64,000 nucleotides of DNA, taken from contig NZ_CP061295.1 of assembly GCF_018687535.1 (NCBI RefSeq), positions 496,001 to 560,000 on the forward strand. Reading direction: 5' to 3'. This document shows positions 19,827 through 31,183 of the stretch, piece by piece. The notes under the pieces are model-generated. The model did not search any database and was not told the DNA's origin. It was given only the letters and a program-made list of their open reading frames with translations. This stretch comes from Polynucleobacter sp. MWH-S4W17 (GTDB lineage: Bacteria > Pseudomonadota > Gammaproteobacteria > Burkholderiales > Burkholderiaceae). Within the stretch, counting starts at the first letter, position 1. Each line of letters opens with the position of its first letter. The position numbers and the translations under genes are program-made.

Positions 19827-20654
19827 TTAGTCGCGGAGTAATTCGTTAATAGCTGTCTTTGCTCTTGTTTGAGCATCAACCTTCTTGACGATGATTGCGG
19901 CATACAAGCTGTATTTGCCGCAAGCGGAGGGAAGTGAGCCTGGAACAACTACTGAGCCAGCTGGAACGCGGCCGTAGTGGACTTCGCCAGTTTCGCGGTC
20001 ATAAATCTTGGTGCTTTGGCCAATATAGACACCCATGGATAAAACAGCGTTTTCTTCAATCACAACGCCTTCAACCACCTCAGAGCGAGCGCCAATAAAG
20101 CAGTTATCTTCAATAATCACTGGGCCAGCTTGGATTGGCTCCAAAACACCGCCAATACCAACGCCGCCAGAAAGGTGAACATTTTTGCCAATTTGGGCGC
20201 AAGAACCTACGGTTGCCCAGGTATCGACCATCGTGCCTTCGCCTACATAAGCGCCAATATTGACGTAAGAAGGCATTAAAACAGCGTTTTTGCCAATAAA
20301 TGAGCCGCGGCGGGCCATGGCAGGGGGAACCACGCGGAATCCACCGGCAGCAAAGTCGGCGGCAGTGTAGTTTTCAAACTTGCTGGGAACCTTATCGTAG
20401 AACTGGGTAAAGCCACCAGCACTCATAGGTTGATTGTCTTCTAGGCGGAATGAGAGCAAAACAGCCTTCTTAACCCACTGATTTACCTCCCATTTACCGA
20501 CGTCACGTCGCTCAGCCACACGGATAGTGCCGGCATTGAGGCCTTCTAAAACGGCATTTACGGCATTACGGACATCCCCCGGGGCGCTATCTGGGGAGAG
20601 GTTTGCGCGGTTTTCCCAGGCTTGTTCAATGATGTTTTGTGGTGATTGGCTCAT
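19827..20654 (-). CDS. dapD: Tetrahydrodipicolinate N-succinyltransferase
   Basis: The 275-residue trimeric left-handed beta-helix enzyme transfers succinyl from succinyl-CoA to tetrahydrodipicolinate. An N-terminal helical domain (about 1-105) precedes hexapeptide repeats ([20 protein letters not shown], then [28 protein letters not shown]). The conserved [12 protein letters not shown] lies near the end. Length is typical. It is the first gene of the dapD-dapE-prmB run, with a candidate promoter 60-90 bp upstream, and is divergent from smc. Confidence 0.97.
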   Translation of the reverse strand: MSQSPQNIIEQAWENRANLSPDSAPGDVRNAVNAVLEGLNAGTIRVAERRDVGKWEVNQWVKKAVLLSFRLEDNQPMSAGGFTQFYDKVPSKFENYTAADFAAGGFRVVPPAMARRGSFIGKNAVLMPSYVNIGAYVGEGTMVDTWATVGSCAQIGKNVHLSGGVGIGGVLEPIQAGPVIIEDNCFIGARSEVVEGVVIEENAVLSMGVYIGQSTKIYDRETGEVHYGRVPAGSVVVPGSLPSACGKYSLYAAIIVKKVDAQTRAKTAINELLRD

Positions 20655-20711
20655 GCTTTTTAGTTAACTATCAGATTGTTAAGGGATTTTGTCCCGGGAG
20701 GTAGATTTATC

Positions 20712-20741
20712 ATTATATAGATGGGGCAAAAACGCGTCCAA
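20712..20741 (-). promoter_or_regulatory. Candidate sigma-70 promoter for dapD-dapE-prmB
   Basis: On the minus strand TTGGAC (20741-20736) and a perfect TATAAT (20717-20712) are spaced by 18 bp. They sit 58 bp before the dapD start in the dapD/smc divergent gap. The -35 is only moderately close to consensus. Confidence 0.5.
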
Positions 20742-20828
20742 GCAGGCAAGAGCTTGCTATCATCTTCCCACTTTAGCTTTAATTTTTACCCCTTTATTTG
20801 AACCCCTTTTTTCCCTGCAAAGTACGCC

Positions 20829-23800
20829 GTGCAACTGAAATCCATCAAACTTTCCGGCTTTAAGTCTTTCGTAGACCCAACCCATTTTGAAATGCCTGGC
20901 CAACTCATTGGTGTCGTGGGTCCTAACGGTTGCGGAAAGTCGAACATTATTGACGCCGTCCGCTGGGTTTTGGGAGAGTCCCGCGCCAGTGAGTTGCGTG
21001 GCGAATCGATGCAGGACGTTATTTTTAATGGTTCTGGTTTGCGTAAGCCATCTGGGCGCGCTAGTGTTGAACTCATTTTTGATAACACTGAAGGGCGCGC
21101 TCAAGGCCAGTGGAGTGCTTTTACAGAATTGGGTATTAAACGCGTTTTAACTCGCGATGGAAATTCAAGTTACTACGTGAATAACCAAGTAGTACGTCGT
21201 AAAGATATTCAAGATATTTTCTTGGGCACCGGTATGGGTCCAAGAGGTTACGCCATTATTGGTCAAGGTACGATCAACCGCATTTTGGAAGCAAAGCCAG
21301 AAGAGTTGCGTGTGTTTTTGGAAGAGGCCGCTGGTGTTTCAAAATATAAAGAGCGTCGCAAAGAAACCGCCTCACGTTTAGAAGACACGGTAGAAAATTT
21401 AACGCGCGTTGAAGATATCTTGCGTGAACTCGATCAACAGTTAACACGCTTAGAAAAACAAGCCACTGTTGCTGAGCGTCATGCTGAGCTTTCTACACAG
21501 ATGAAGTCCCAGCAACAACTGCTTTGGTTTGTGCGCCAGACCGAGGCGGGTAAAGAGCAAGAGCGTCATGCTAACGGTATTCGCGATACGCAAGTTGGCC
21601 TGGAAGAACAGACAGCTAAGCTACGCCATGTCGAGGCTGAACTAGAAACTATGCGTACACAACAGTACGCATTACAAGATAAAGTTTCTCAAGCGCAAGG
21701 TGATTTATATCAAACCAATTCTGATGTGAGTCAGGTTGAGGCACAGATTCTTTATGTGCAAGAGGCGCGTCAACGTTTGCAGCAGCAAACTCAGGATCTA
21801 CAAGCGCAGTTACAGCGCTGGACCGTGCAAGAAACAGATGCAGCACAAGCGCAGCGTACAACTGAGCATGAGTTGTCTTTAGCTGCTGAAAAAGAACAAA
21901 CACTCTTAGCCGATTTAAATGGTTTGCAAGAGCAAATGCCAAGTCGTGAAGAGGCTTATCAAAATGCCTCACGCGAACTCAATAGCGCACGTGATTCAGT
22001 TGCATCTATTGAGCAACGTTTAGCCAGTTTGGGTGAACGTCTTCGTTCAATGTCAGCTCAATCAGATGAATTGAAGGGGCGCGAAACTCGCCTTGTTGGT
22101 GAATTCGATGGCTTACGCCGTCCTGATGCTGAAGCTTTACAAACAGCAATAGATCGTCAGGTCATGGCCGCCCGCAAAGTGGAGGAGGCTAAGCAGCGCG
22201 CTGTTGAAACCCAACAACGCGTTCCGGCTGCTGATGAAGCCCGTAATACTGCGCAACAACAGATTCAAATGGCCAATCAAGATCTTGCTCAAACTGAAGC
22301 CAAGTTGACGGCATTGACTGCCTTGCAGGCAAGCGTGCAAGCTCAAGGGAAGATTGGGCCTTGGCTTGAAAGCAAGGGCCTTAAAGAAAGCAAGCGCCTC
22401 TGGCAAGAACTTAAAGTAGAGAGTGGCTGGGAAACTGCGCTGGAATCCGTACTGCGTGAGCGTTTGGCTGCTGTGACTGCAAAGAGTGTGCAAGAAACAT
22501 TGGCCCTGGCTAATGATGCGCCCCCAAGCCGTTTAGCAATTTTGCTTACAGAAGAAATCACGCCAGCGCATACCTCTGCTCCTGCGGACTTCACACTATT
22601 ATTGAGTCGCGTGCAAAGTGCGGGCGCTCCAAGACTCACATCTGTATTGCAAGAGTGGTTAGACAATATCTATATTGCTAGCAGCCTTGAGGATGCTTTG
22701 CATCGCCGTGAAAAATTACCGGCTGGTGGCACATTCGTTACCCAGCAAGGTCATTTAGTGAGTCGTGTTGGCGTACAACTTTACGCAGCCGATTCTGAGC
22801 AAGCCGGTATGTTGGCGCGTGCTCAAGAGATGGAAAGTCTCGAGAAGCAATTGCGCGCACAACAACTGATGCAAAGTGAGCTCAAGGGTGAGTTGGATCA
22901 ATGTGTTGCTAACTATCAAGCAGCTCACCAAGCAGCAGAACATGCTCGTGAGAATGCAGAACATGCTGTTCAAGAATCGCACGGCTTTGAAGTGGAAAGA
23001 ATGCAATTAACTCAAGCTGAAGAGCAATACAGTCAACGTGCAGCACAGATTCAGAGTGAGTTAAGCGAGTTGCGCCAACAGATGGAGCAATTGAGTCAGA
23101 CCCAAGAGCAGTCTGCTGCTGAGTTGCTTGAATCCGAAGAATCTAAAGAAGGCTTGCAAGAAGCTTTGCAGGTAGCACAAGAAAAATTAGAGCACTCCAC
23201 TGATGAGCGCGATCGTTTGCGTGAGTCTCTCCGTTCTGCTGAAATGGCTGCTCAAGAGGCGGCCTTTGCAACGCGTTCATTGCAACAGCGCATTACTGAT
23301 TTGCAACGTGACCAAAGTACCGCCCGTACTCAGATCATGGAAATTCAGGATAAGCATGATGCCGCTGCTCATGAACTAGAAACTTTGAGCGACGAAGAGG
23401 CGCAAGATAAATTACAAGGTCTATTACTAGCCCGCAGTGCACGTGAAGCAGCTTTGGCAAATGCGCGTACTGAGCAGGATGCTTTATTGCATCAACTGCG
23501 TGAAGCCGATGAGTCTCGTATGCAGGTTGAGCGCAGCCTACAGCCAATGCGTGACAAAGTGGTGGACTTGCAATTGCGTGAGCAGGCTGCTCGTTTGAAC
23601 TTTGAGCAATTTGCCACATTGCTATCTGATGCAGAGGCTGACCTTACTGCACTTGAAGCAAATTTCAGTGCTGACTTAAAAGTTGGCGCCTTGCAGAGCG
23701 AAGTTAATCGCTTGAATACTGAAATTCAGTCTTTAGGCCCAGTCAATATGGCTGCTTTGGATGAGTTATCAAGCTCTCGTGAACGCAAGCAGTTCTTGGA

Positions 23801-24350
23801 TGCGCAGTCTGCCGACTTGAATGAAGCAATGCAGACTCTGACAGATGCGATCGCCAAAATCGATGCTGAAACACGTGATCTATTGCAGGGCACCTTTGAC
23901 CAGGTCAATACCCACTTCGGTAAGCTCTTCCCTGAGTTATTCGGTGGTGGTCATGCTGAATTGGTAATGACTGGTGAAGAGATTTTGGATTCTGGCGTAC
24001 AGGTAATGGCCCAGCCTCCTGGCAAGAAAAACAGTTCCATTTACCTCCTCTCTGGTGGTGAAAAAGCCTTGACTGCGATTGCCTTGGTATTCTCGCTCTT
24101 CCTCTTAAATCCAGCCCCATTCTGCTTGCTCGATGAGGTGGACGCTCCATTAGATGATGCAAATACCTTGCGTTATGCACAGCTAGTAGCCAAAATGTCA
24201 GATAAGACACAGTTTTTGTTTATCTCACATAACAAGATCACTATGGAAATCGCACATCAATTGATTGGTGTCACGATGCAAGAGCAGGGCGTATCCCGCA
24301 TTGTTGCGGTAGACATCTCTTCTGCTGTTTCAATGGTGGAGGCCGCCTAA
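20829..24350 (+). CDS. smc: Chromosome segregation protein SMC
   Basis: The 1173-residue condensin subunit organises and segregates the chromosome. Walker A GPNGCGKSN (residues 31-39) follows the MQLKSIKLSGFKSFVDPT start. There are two long coiled-coil arms (about 170-500 and 660-1000) with a hinge between them (SRLAILLTEEITPAH... to LVSRVGVQLYAAD). The C-terminal head has signature LLSGGEKALTAIAL and Walker B CLLDEVDAPLDDAN. The GTG start at 20829 matches the usual N-terminus. It is followed without a gap by zipA. Confidence 0.97.
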   Translation: MQLKSIKLSGFKSFVDPTHFEMPGQLIGVVGPNGCGKSNIIDAVRWVLGESRASELRGESMQDVIFNGSGLRKPSGRASVELIFDNTEGRAQGQWSAFTELGIKRVLTRDGNSSYYVNNQVVRRKDIQDIFLGTGMGPRGYAIIGQGTINRILEAKPEELRVFLEEAAGVSKYKERRKETASRLEDTVENLTRVEDILRELDQQLTRLEKQATVAERHAELSTQMKSQQQLLWFVRQTEAGKEQERHANGIRDTQVGLEEQTAKLRHVEAELETMRTQQYALQDKVSQAQGDLYQTNSDVSQVEAQILYVQEARQRLQQQTQDLQAQLQRWTVQETDAAQAQRTTEHELSLAAEKEQTLLADLNGLQEQMPSREEAYQNASRELNSARDSVASIEQRLASLGERLRSMSAQSDELKGRETRLVGEFDGLRRPDAEALQTAIDRQVMAARKVEEAKQRAVETQQRVPAADEARNTAQQQIQMANQDLAQTEAKLTALTALQASVQAQGKIGPWLESKGLKESKRLWQELKVESGWETALESVLRERLAAVTAKSVQETLALANDAPPSRLAILLTEEITPAHTSAPADFTLLLSRVQSAGAPRLTSVLQEWLDNIYIASSLEDALHRREKLPAGGTFVTQQGHLVSRVGVQLYAADSEQAGMLARAQEMESLEKQLRAQQLMQSELKGELDQCVANYQAAHQAAEHARENAEHAVQESHGFEVERMQLTQAEEQYSQRAAQIQSELSELRQQMEQLSQTQEQSAAELLESEESKEGLQEALQVAQEKLEHSTDERDRLRESLRSAEMAAQEAAFATRSLQQRITDLQRDQSTARTQIMEIQDKHDAAAHELETLSDEEAQDKLQGLLLARSAREAALANARTEQDALLHQLREADESRMQVERSLQPMRDKVVDLQLREQAARLNFEQFATLLSDAEADLTALEANFSADLKVGALQSEVNRLNTEIQSLGPVNMAALDELSSSRERKQFLDAQSADLNEAMQTLTDAIAKIDAETRDLLQGTFDQVNTHFGKLFPELFGGGHAELVMTGEEILDSGVQVMAQPPGKKNSSIYLLSGGEKALTAIALVFSLFLLNPAPFCLLDEVDAPLDDANTLRYAQLVAKMSDKTQFLFISHNKITMEIAHQLIGVTMQEQGVSRIVAVDISSAVSMVEAA

Positions 24351-25421
24351 GTGTACATAGAACAAATCATGACGATGTTGGGTTTGTCTGATTTGCAATT
24401 AGCATTGGCTGTTATTGGGCTATTAATTCTGATAGCAGTCGCGGTTCTGAATATTAAGTATGCTCGTGCTCGTCGTAAGGCAAAAGAGCTCAGTGAATAT
24501 TCTGTAGATGATCGCTTTGGAAAAGAGCCGAGTTTTGGTCAAGGTTTTGCCGATGGCGATGCAGGGCGCACTGAGCCTAGTTTCGGCGAAGTGATCACAA
24601 CCATTTCTGCCCCAGAAAAGTTTACGATTGATCCACGGATTGATTGTGTCATCACACTGCGCTTTGATGAGGCTATTAGCGGCTCAGAAATTCTAGAAGA
24701 AATTAATGCCTGGACGGATCTTGAGGCGCAATCGACTGCACGCTGGATGTGTGAGGGCTTAAATGCCAATCTAGATGTTGCTGAGGACTGGGAAGTACTC
24801 CATCCTGACTCTAAGTATTCTGATTTACAGCTAGCCATTCAGCTAGCAAGCCGCAAAGGTGCTATCGGCGTTCTAGAGCTATCTGATTTTTGCTCTCGCA
24901 CCCAAGCGCTTGCTGAAACTTTGGGCTCCCAAATCGATATGCCTAGCGTGAGCACAATGTTGGAAAGTGCGAATGAATTAGATGTCATGGCTGCTGAGAG
25001 CGATATTCAGTTGAGTATCAATGTTCTGTTTGATGAACCATGTCCATGGGGTAACTTTGATGCGCTCATGCGTCAACGTGGCTTTAAGTTATCTCGTAAT
25101 GGCCGCCAATATGAATATCTCAGCAAAGGCGTAGTACTTTTTAGTAGCACTGATTTTGATCCAAATAAATCGGTAACTCAGGTGACCTTATTGCTTGAAG
25201 TTCCCTTGGTCCCGCAAGAAGAGCGTGCATTTGAGCGAATGCTCTCTGAAGGTGTGGAGATTGCACAAGCTGCTCATGGGCGCTTGGTGGATGACAATGG
25301 TATCAACTTGAGTGAGGCTGCGGTCATTAGCATTCGTCAGCATCTCGATGTTCTCTATGCCAATCTTGAGAAATCTGGCGTTCCTGCTGGATCTTCTACA
25401 GCTAGCAGACTATTTAGCTAG
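24351..25421 (+). CDS. zipA: ZipA-like cell division protein
   Basis: The 356-residue protein has an N-terminal membrane anchor (about residues 14-34, LQLALAVIGLLILIAVAVLN), a short basic and variable linker, and a C-terminal domain of about 250 residues. That domain fits the ZipA FtsZ-binding fold (YLSKGVVLFSSTDFDPN, VTQVTLLLEVPLVPQEERAFERM). It would tether FtsZ to the inner membrane at the septum. The GTG at 24351, directly after the smc stop, is supported by GGAGG eight bases upstream; ATG 24369 is a possible alternative. The smc-zipA-ligA order is typical of Betaproteobacteria. Confidence 0.85.
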   Translation: MYIEQIMTMLGLSDLQLALAVIGLLILIAVAVLNIKYARARRKAKELSEYSVDDRFGKEPSFGQGFADGDAGRTEPSFGEVITTISAPEKFTIDPRIDCVITLRFDEAISGSEILEEINAWTDLEAQSTARWMCEGLNANLDVAEDWEVLHPDSKYSDLQLAIQLASRKGAIGVLELSDFCSRTQALAETLGSQIDMPSVSTMLESANELDVMAAESDIQLSINVLFDEPCPWGNFDALMRQRGFKLSRNGRQYEYLSKGVVLFSSTDFDPNKSVTQVTLLLEVPLVPQEERAFERMLSEGVEIAQAAHGRLVDDNGINLSEAAVISIRQHLDVLYANLEKSGVPAGSSTASRLFS

Positions 25422-27446
<2,025 letters not shown>

Positions 27447-27477
27447 GGGTGATTACATCCATTTGCTTGCCTTGGTC

Positions 27478-27512
27478 AGTCCGCTTCGGCCACTTTCAGT
27501 CAGTCGAGTGGG
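27478..27512 (+). repeat. Dispersed intergenic repeat, copy 1
   Basis: CAGTCCGCTTCGGCCACTTT is related to AGTCCGCTATCGGCTAG at 49864 and to the TCGGCCA cores at 50512 and 54656. It lies in the gap after ligA. Confidence 0.4.
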
Positions 27513-27647
27513 ATTAAGTATTGGAGTCTGTCGAGGCTTTATTTAATGAGATATTGCGCATTTGATATAGATCAATTACTCAGCCCCTAAATAAGAATGG
27601 CATAGTTTTACTGGCTAATATTCCCATTTGAACATTCTTAGTCCTCT

Positions 27648-27653
27648 TATAAT
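27648..27653 (+). promoter_or_regulatory. Candidate -10 box of the membrane protein / pepsin autotransporter pair
   Basis: A perfect TATAAT lies 24 bp before ATG 27678. A TTGAAC at 27628-27633 is the nearest -35-like box, but the 14-bp spacing is short, so the -35 assignment is doubtful. Confidence 0.45.
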
Positions 27654-27677
27654 TACTCTCTTCAATAGGGTGTTTAA

Positions 27678-28319
27678 ATGATTGCTGATGACAAGAAAAA
27701 ACTCATTGAAGCGGAAGAAATCTATCGGCATGAATTCAAGAAGACGCTAGAAACAACTGACACTTCAATTTCCAAAACTTTAGATCAAGTAGTTTCAGGG
27801 GTTAAGCTTGAGAAGTCCAAGATGGGTGCGCAGATTATGGCGTTGCTCAATAGCTCAGTGGGTATGTGGTTTCTATCGTCAGTAGTGATTACTGGTGGAG
27901 CGGCAGTAATTCAGCAAATTCAACACAAATACGAAGTTGAGCAAAAGAACCACGCTCAATTGATCTCTTATAAATTTGAGATTGAAAATCGTCTCGATAA
28001 TATGGAATACGCCTTACGTCGAGCTAAAACAGTCGGCGATGCAAAAGACTCTCTCGATAGATTATTTAAGAGCAAATTTCCATTAACACCCGAATTGCAA
28101 AACAGAAGCTTGGGATCCTTATATTTAAATATTTACGAACTGGTGCCTGGGACGGAGAAGCAAAAAGCCCAAGCTGCCATTAACTTCATTCGCGAGATGG
28201 AAGATGCGGAATATTTGCTTCAGTCACAACCTGATAACAAGACAATAGATGACCAAGAGAAGGCCCGCTTTAATAAATTAATTCAATCAATACGAGAGTT
28301 GCGCTTAAATGCTACCTAA
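27678..28319 (+). CDS. Single-pass membrane protein of unknown function
   Basis: This 213-residue protein has no recognised domain. Residues 1-50 are charged and helical (DDKKKLIEAEEIYRHEFKKTLE), and residues about 58-78 form one membrane segment (LLNSSVGMWFLSSVVITGGAAVI). The remaining 135 residues are hydrophilic and mainly helical, with a coiled-coil-like stretch (YEVEQKNHAQLISYKFEIENRL). There is no cleavable signal peptide. Its last 11 bases overlap the start of the pepsin-like autotransporter gene in another frame, which points to co-translation. That makes a helper or partner role possible, but nothing in the sequence proves it. Confidence 0.72.
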   Translation: MIADDKKKLIEAEEIYRHEFKKTLETTDTSISKTLDQVVSGVKLEKSKMGAQIMALLNSSVGMWFLSSVVITGGAAVIQQIQHKYEVEQKNHAQLISYKFEIENRLDNMEYALRRAKTVGDAKDSLDRLFKSKFPLTPELQNRSLGSLYLNIYELVPGTEKQKAQAAINFIREMEDAEYLLQSQPDNKTIDDQEKARFNKLIQSIRELRLNAT

Positions 28320-31044
28320 CCCCCTGGTTGCTGCGTTTATTTTTCTTAGACCTCAAAAACTACTAGCGACTTTCTTATTTCTACTATTTGCCAGCACCGT
28401 CGGGGCGCAAGGCCTTACTAATTGGAATTTGTATGGCAACACGGAATCTGCATTGATTCCGTTTACCAATACGACTCCGTTGACCCCTGGATCAACTCCA
28501 ACACTTTCGCTGCAGGTTGGCGGAGGTTCTGCAATGTCTTTTGGGATGGATACTGGATCTACGGGGATAGCCATTTCATCGACTCTCTACACCCCCGGTG
28601 CAAACGATAGATTGATTGGATCAGGCGCTACCCAGTACAGTAGTAGCGGGCTTCAATATAACGGTAATGTATATCAAACTACAGTCAATATAAATGGAGC
28701 TGCAGGGTCTGTTGTTGCTACGTCCGTGGTAGATGTACTGGTTGTAACGGGCGCTACCTGTTATAAATATCAGGCTACCTATTGCCCAGGGGGGGTTAAT
28801 ACTACGCCTGTAGGCGTAAATATCACTGATATTCACTATGCTGGAATTGGCTTTGCCGCCGGCAATGGGTTTATGGGGAGTGCAATAGCAGCTTCTGCCG
28901 CAAACCCTTTTACCAATATTGTGACAATCAGTGGTCACGCAGTCACTACCAATAACTATGTCCAAGGTTATGTTATTACCCCAAGCGGGGTAAATCTAGG
29001 TCTAACTTCAAGCAATACTTCCAATTTTGCTTATGTGAAGTTGGGTGCGCAGCCAGCCCAGACCGATGCTACGCTATGGGGAAGGGCTGCTGCCCTTGTC
29101 ACCACAAGTACCCCAATCCCAGGTGGCTCTAGTACTGTTTCCGGGGTAGGTCATGTTCTTACGGATAGCGGCGTTGGTGAAATGATTATTTCCCCGGCCG
29201 CTGGAAGTGGTTTAGTTGTCGGGGCTGCACCAAATCCTGGTACCGTCATTACCGTTAATCTTGGTGGTCAGTCAGGAAGTCAAAATTACTATTCATTTAC
29301 GGTTGGGGGAAATATCGGAACGCCTCAAATTGCGCCTACGACTATTGAGGTGGCGGCCGATACTGGTGTTTTTGTTAATACCGGCAGACTTTTCCTTAAT
29401 GGATTTAATTACCTCTACGATGCTACCAATGGATTTGTTGGGTACTCGTGGACTAATGCGGTAAGCGGTGTCTCTGGTCAAACAACGCCATCCATTCAAT
29501 TTCAGTGTGCTCCGGTCAATTGTAATTTTTATATGCCAGACGGCTTTAGCACTAATCTTCCTGCTTGGTTAGGAAGTGATACCACCTTTACCTCTTTGGG
29601 CTTAGCTACTCTCTCCGGCGTGATTTCAGGTAGTGCTAATCTCACAGTAGATGGCTCTGGTTCGCTAGAGCTATTGGGCCAAAATACCTACACGGGAACT
29701 ACCACCATTAATCCTGGCGCCGCACTGTATTTAACCGGGGTTGGAAGTATTGCAACCTCCAGCGCGGTAATCAATAACGGTATTTTTAATATTACTGGTG
29801 CAAATGGGGGTGTTGTATTGGGAGGCTCCTATGTCCAATCCTCGACAGGGAATCTTTCAATGAATTTTGCCTCAACTAGTAATCAGCGGTTGAATGTGGC
29901 TGGGACTGCAGCATTGGGTGGTGGCTTGAGCTTAAATGTGGCACCTGGACATTATGTACCCGGTAAATACGCAATCATTACTGCGACAGGTGGCGTAACT
30001 GGTGCTTTTAATATTTGGACCCTTACATCTAACTTGACCAATTATTCTAATCTCGCTTCATCGGTTTCTTATGATGCCAACAATGTTTACTACAATATTT
30101 TGCCTTCCACGCTTGCCGATAATCAAGCATCAGTAGTTAATTTGGCCAATGCGCTTGCACCTATTTTTACTCTGCAAAATACAGTATTGGCCAATAGTTT
30201 TACTTACGATTGCCCGGTCTTTGGCGCGAATAATGTTTGCGTATCTGCTGGTGGGCGTAATACAGCAGTACAAGCTAGCGATGGATTAAATAATACTAGC
30301 GCTTTACTCATTGCCGCTTATCGCGCTGCACCTCATGTCAGAATTGGTGGTTATGCCGATCAAAACTTATCGGTAAATAACGCAAGCACAGGCATTAATC
30401 TTGGGAACAACACGCCGTTGATTGGGCTTTTCGGTGTATGGAATGAGAATCTAGATGGGACTGGCGCAGAGCTAAAAGCCTCTACTGCTTATGGTCAAAA
30501 GAACACTACGCTTACTCGTCAAGTGGTTAGCAATACTGAGCCCGGATCAGGCTCCTCAACTTTAAATAGCCAAGGCGCACAAATAATGGCGAAATATGGG
30601 TTTGGCCTCATGAGCGATCTAATTGTTTCTCCTTATGTTGGCATGCGTTTCACGCACAATAATTTGGCAGGCTATACAGAGGGCGCATCCTCCAATGTCA
30701 GCGCCCCACTTACTTACAGTACGCTCAATACCAGCGCCTCAACTGCATTGTTTGGCATTGGAGCTTTGTATAAGGGGATTCCAAAGACCACCTTATTTGC
30801 AAGTGCAGGTATTGAGACGGGCGTTAGCACGAATAATGGCTCAATTAATTCAGCCGGCATCATTGGGTTAACTTCTATGGCCTTAAACCCAAACCCAGTG
30901 AATACTCGATCCACGGCCTCAATTGGGGCTTACTATGATGTTGAGAAAAATCAACGTTTAGGTATTAACGCAATTTATCGCCAGGAAGCTTATCAAGCAA
31001 TTTCAACAACCACTGCCATGACAACTTATACAGTGGGATTCTAA
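28309..31044 (+). CDS. Autotransporter with pepsin-like aspartic protease passenger
   Basis: The 911-residue product starts with a signal peptide (about 1-34, ending STVGAQ). Residues about 45-390 read as a bilobal pepsin-type protease. The first active site is MDTGSTGIAIS (D81). A flap-like tyrosine at Y110 is followed by SSSG, and HYAGIGFAAG (about 177) matches the family's DGILGL region. The second active site is LTDSGVGEMII (D286), and FLNGFNYLYDATNGFVGYSW (about 362) matches the C-terminal lobe motif. Cysteines at 151/159 and 400/405 could form disulfides. Residues about 430-500 contain an autotransporter-associated repeat (LLGQNTYTGTTTI). From about 600 the protein becomes a beta-barrel domain ending in TYTVGF. 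Similar C-terminal residues occur in the autotransporter at 50.7 kb. Active display of a pepsin on the cell surface is inferred. Confidence 0.8.
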   Translation: MLPNPLVAAFIFLRPQKLLATFLFLLFASTVGAQGLTNWNLYGNTESALIPFTNTTPLTPGSTPTLSLQVGGGSAMSFGMDTGSTGIAISSTLYTPGANDRLIGSGATQYSSSGLQYNGNVYQTTVNINGAAGSVVATSVVDVLVVTGATCYKYQATYCPGGVNTTPVGVNITDIHYAGIGFAAGNGFMGSAIAASAANPFTNIVTISGHAVTTNNYVQGYVITPSGVNLGLTSSNTSNFAYVKLGAQPAQTDATLWGRAAALVTTSTPIPGGSSTVSGVGHVLTDSGVGEMIISPAAGSGLVVGAAPNPGTVITVNLGGQSGSQNYYSFTVGGNIGTPQIAPTTIEVAADTGVFVNTGRLFLNGFNYLYDATNGFVGYSWTNAVSGVSGQTTPSIQFQCAPVNCNFYMPDGFSTNLPAWLGSDTTFTSLGLATLSGVISGSANLTVDGSGSLELLGQNTYTGTTTINPGAALYLTGVGSIATSSAVINNGIFNITGANGGVVLGGSYVQSSTGNLSMNFASTSNQRLNVAGTAALGGGLSLNVAPGHYVPGKYAIITATGGVTGAFNIWTLTSNLTNYSNLASSVSYDANNVYYNILPSTLADNQASVVNLANALAPIFTLQNTVLANSFTYDCPVFGANNVCVSAGGRNTAVQASDGLNNTSALLIAAYRAAPHVRIGGYADQNLSVNNASTGINLGNNTPLIGLFGVWNENLDGTGAELKASTAYGQKNTTLTRQVVSNTEPGSGSSTLNSQGAQIMAKYGFGLMSDLIVSPYVGMRFTHNNLAGYTEGASSNVSAPLTYSTLNTSASTALFGIGALYKGIPKTTLFASAGIETGVSTNNGSINSAGIIGLTSMALNPNPVNTRSTASIGAYYDVEKNQRLGINAIYRQEAYQAISTTTAMTTYTVGF

Positions 31045-31183
31045 ATAATTGTATTGATTTAGCTCCAACAGAGAGCCCGGTTTACGCGAGTTTTTTGCTA
31101 TCTTGAATGTCTTCAATGGGTTGAAATCAAGGTCGTTAGCGGCCCCTTATTCTTTTCCATAGACGAACCCCGACAAGACTTTA

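Larger units (their letters stand above)
27447..27677 (+). other. Intergenic gap before the accessory island
   Basis: This 231-bp stretch has no convincing gene and no strong terminator for ligA. It holds one member of a dispersed repeat family (27478-27512, CAGTCCGCTTCGGCCACTTT) and an AT-rich region with a consensus -10 element before the next gene. Confidence 0.6.

Noticed and set aside
31060-31098. Possible terminator after the pepsin autotransporter
   Set aside because: A T-run is present, but the bases before it (GAGCCCGGTTTACGCGAG) do not form a convincing stem.
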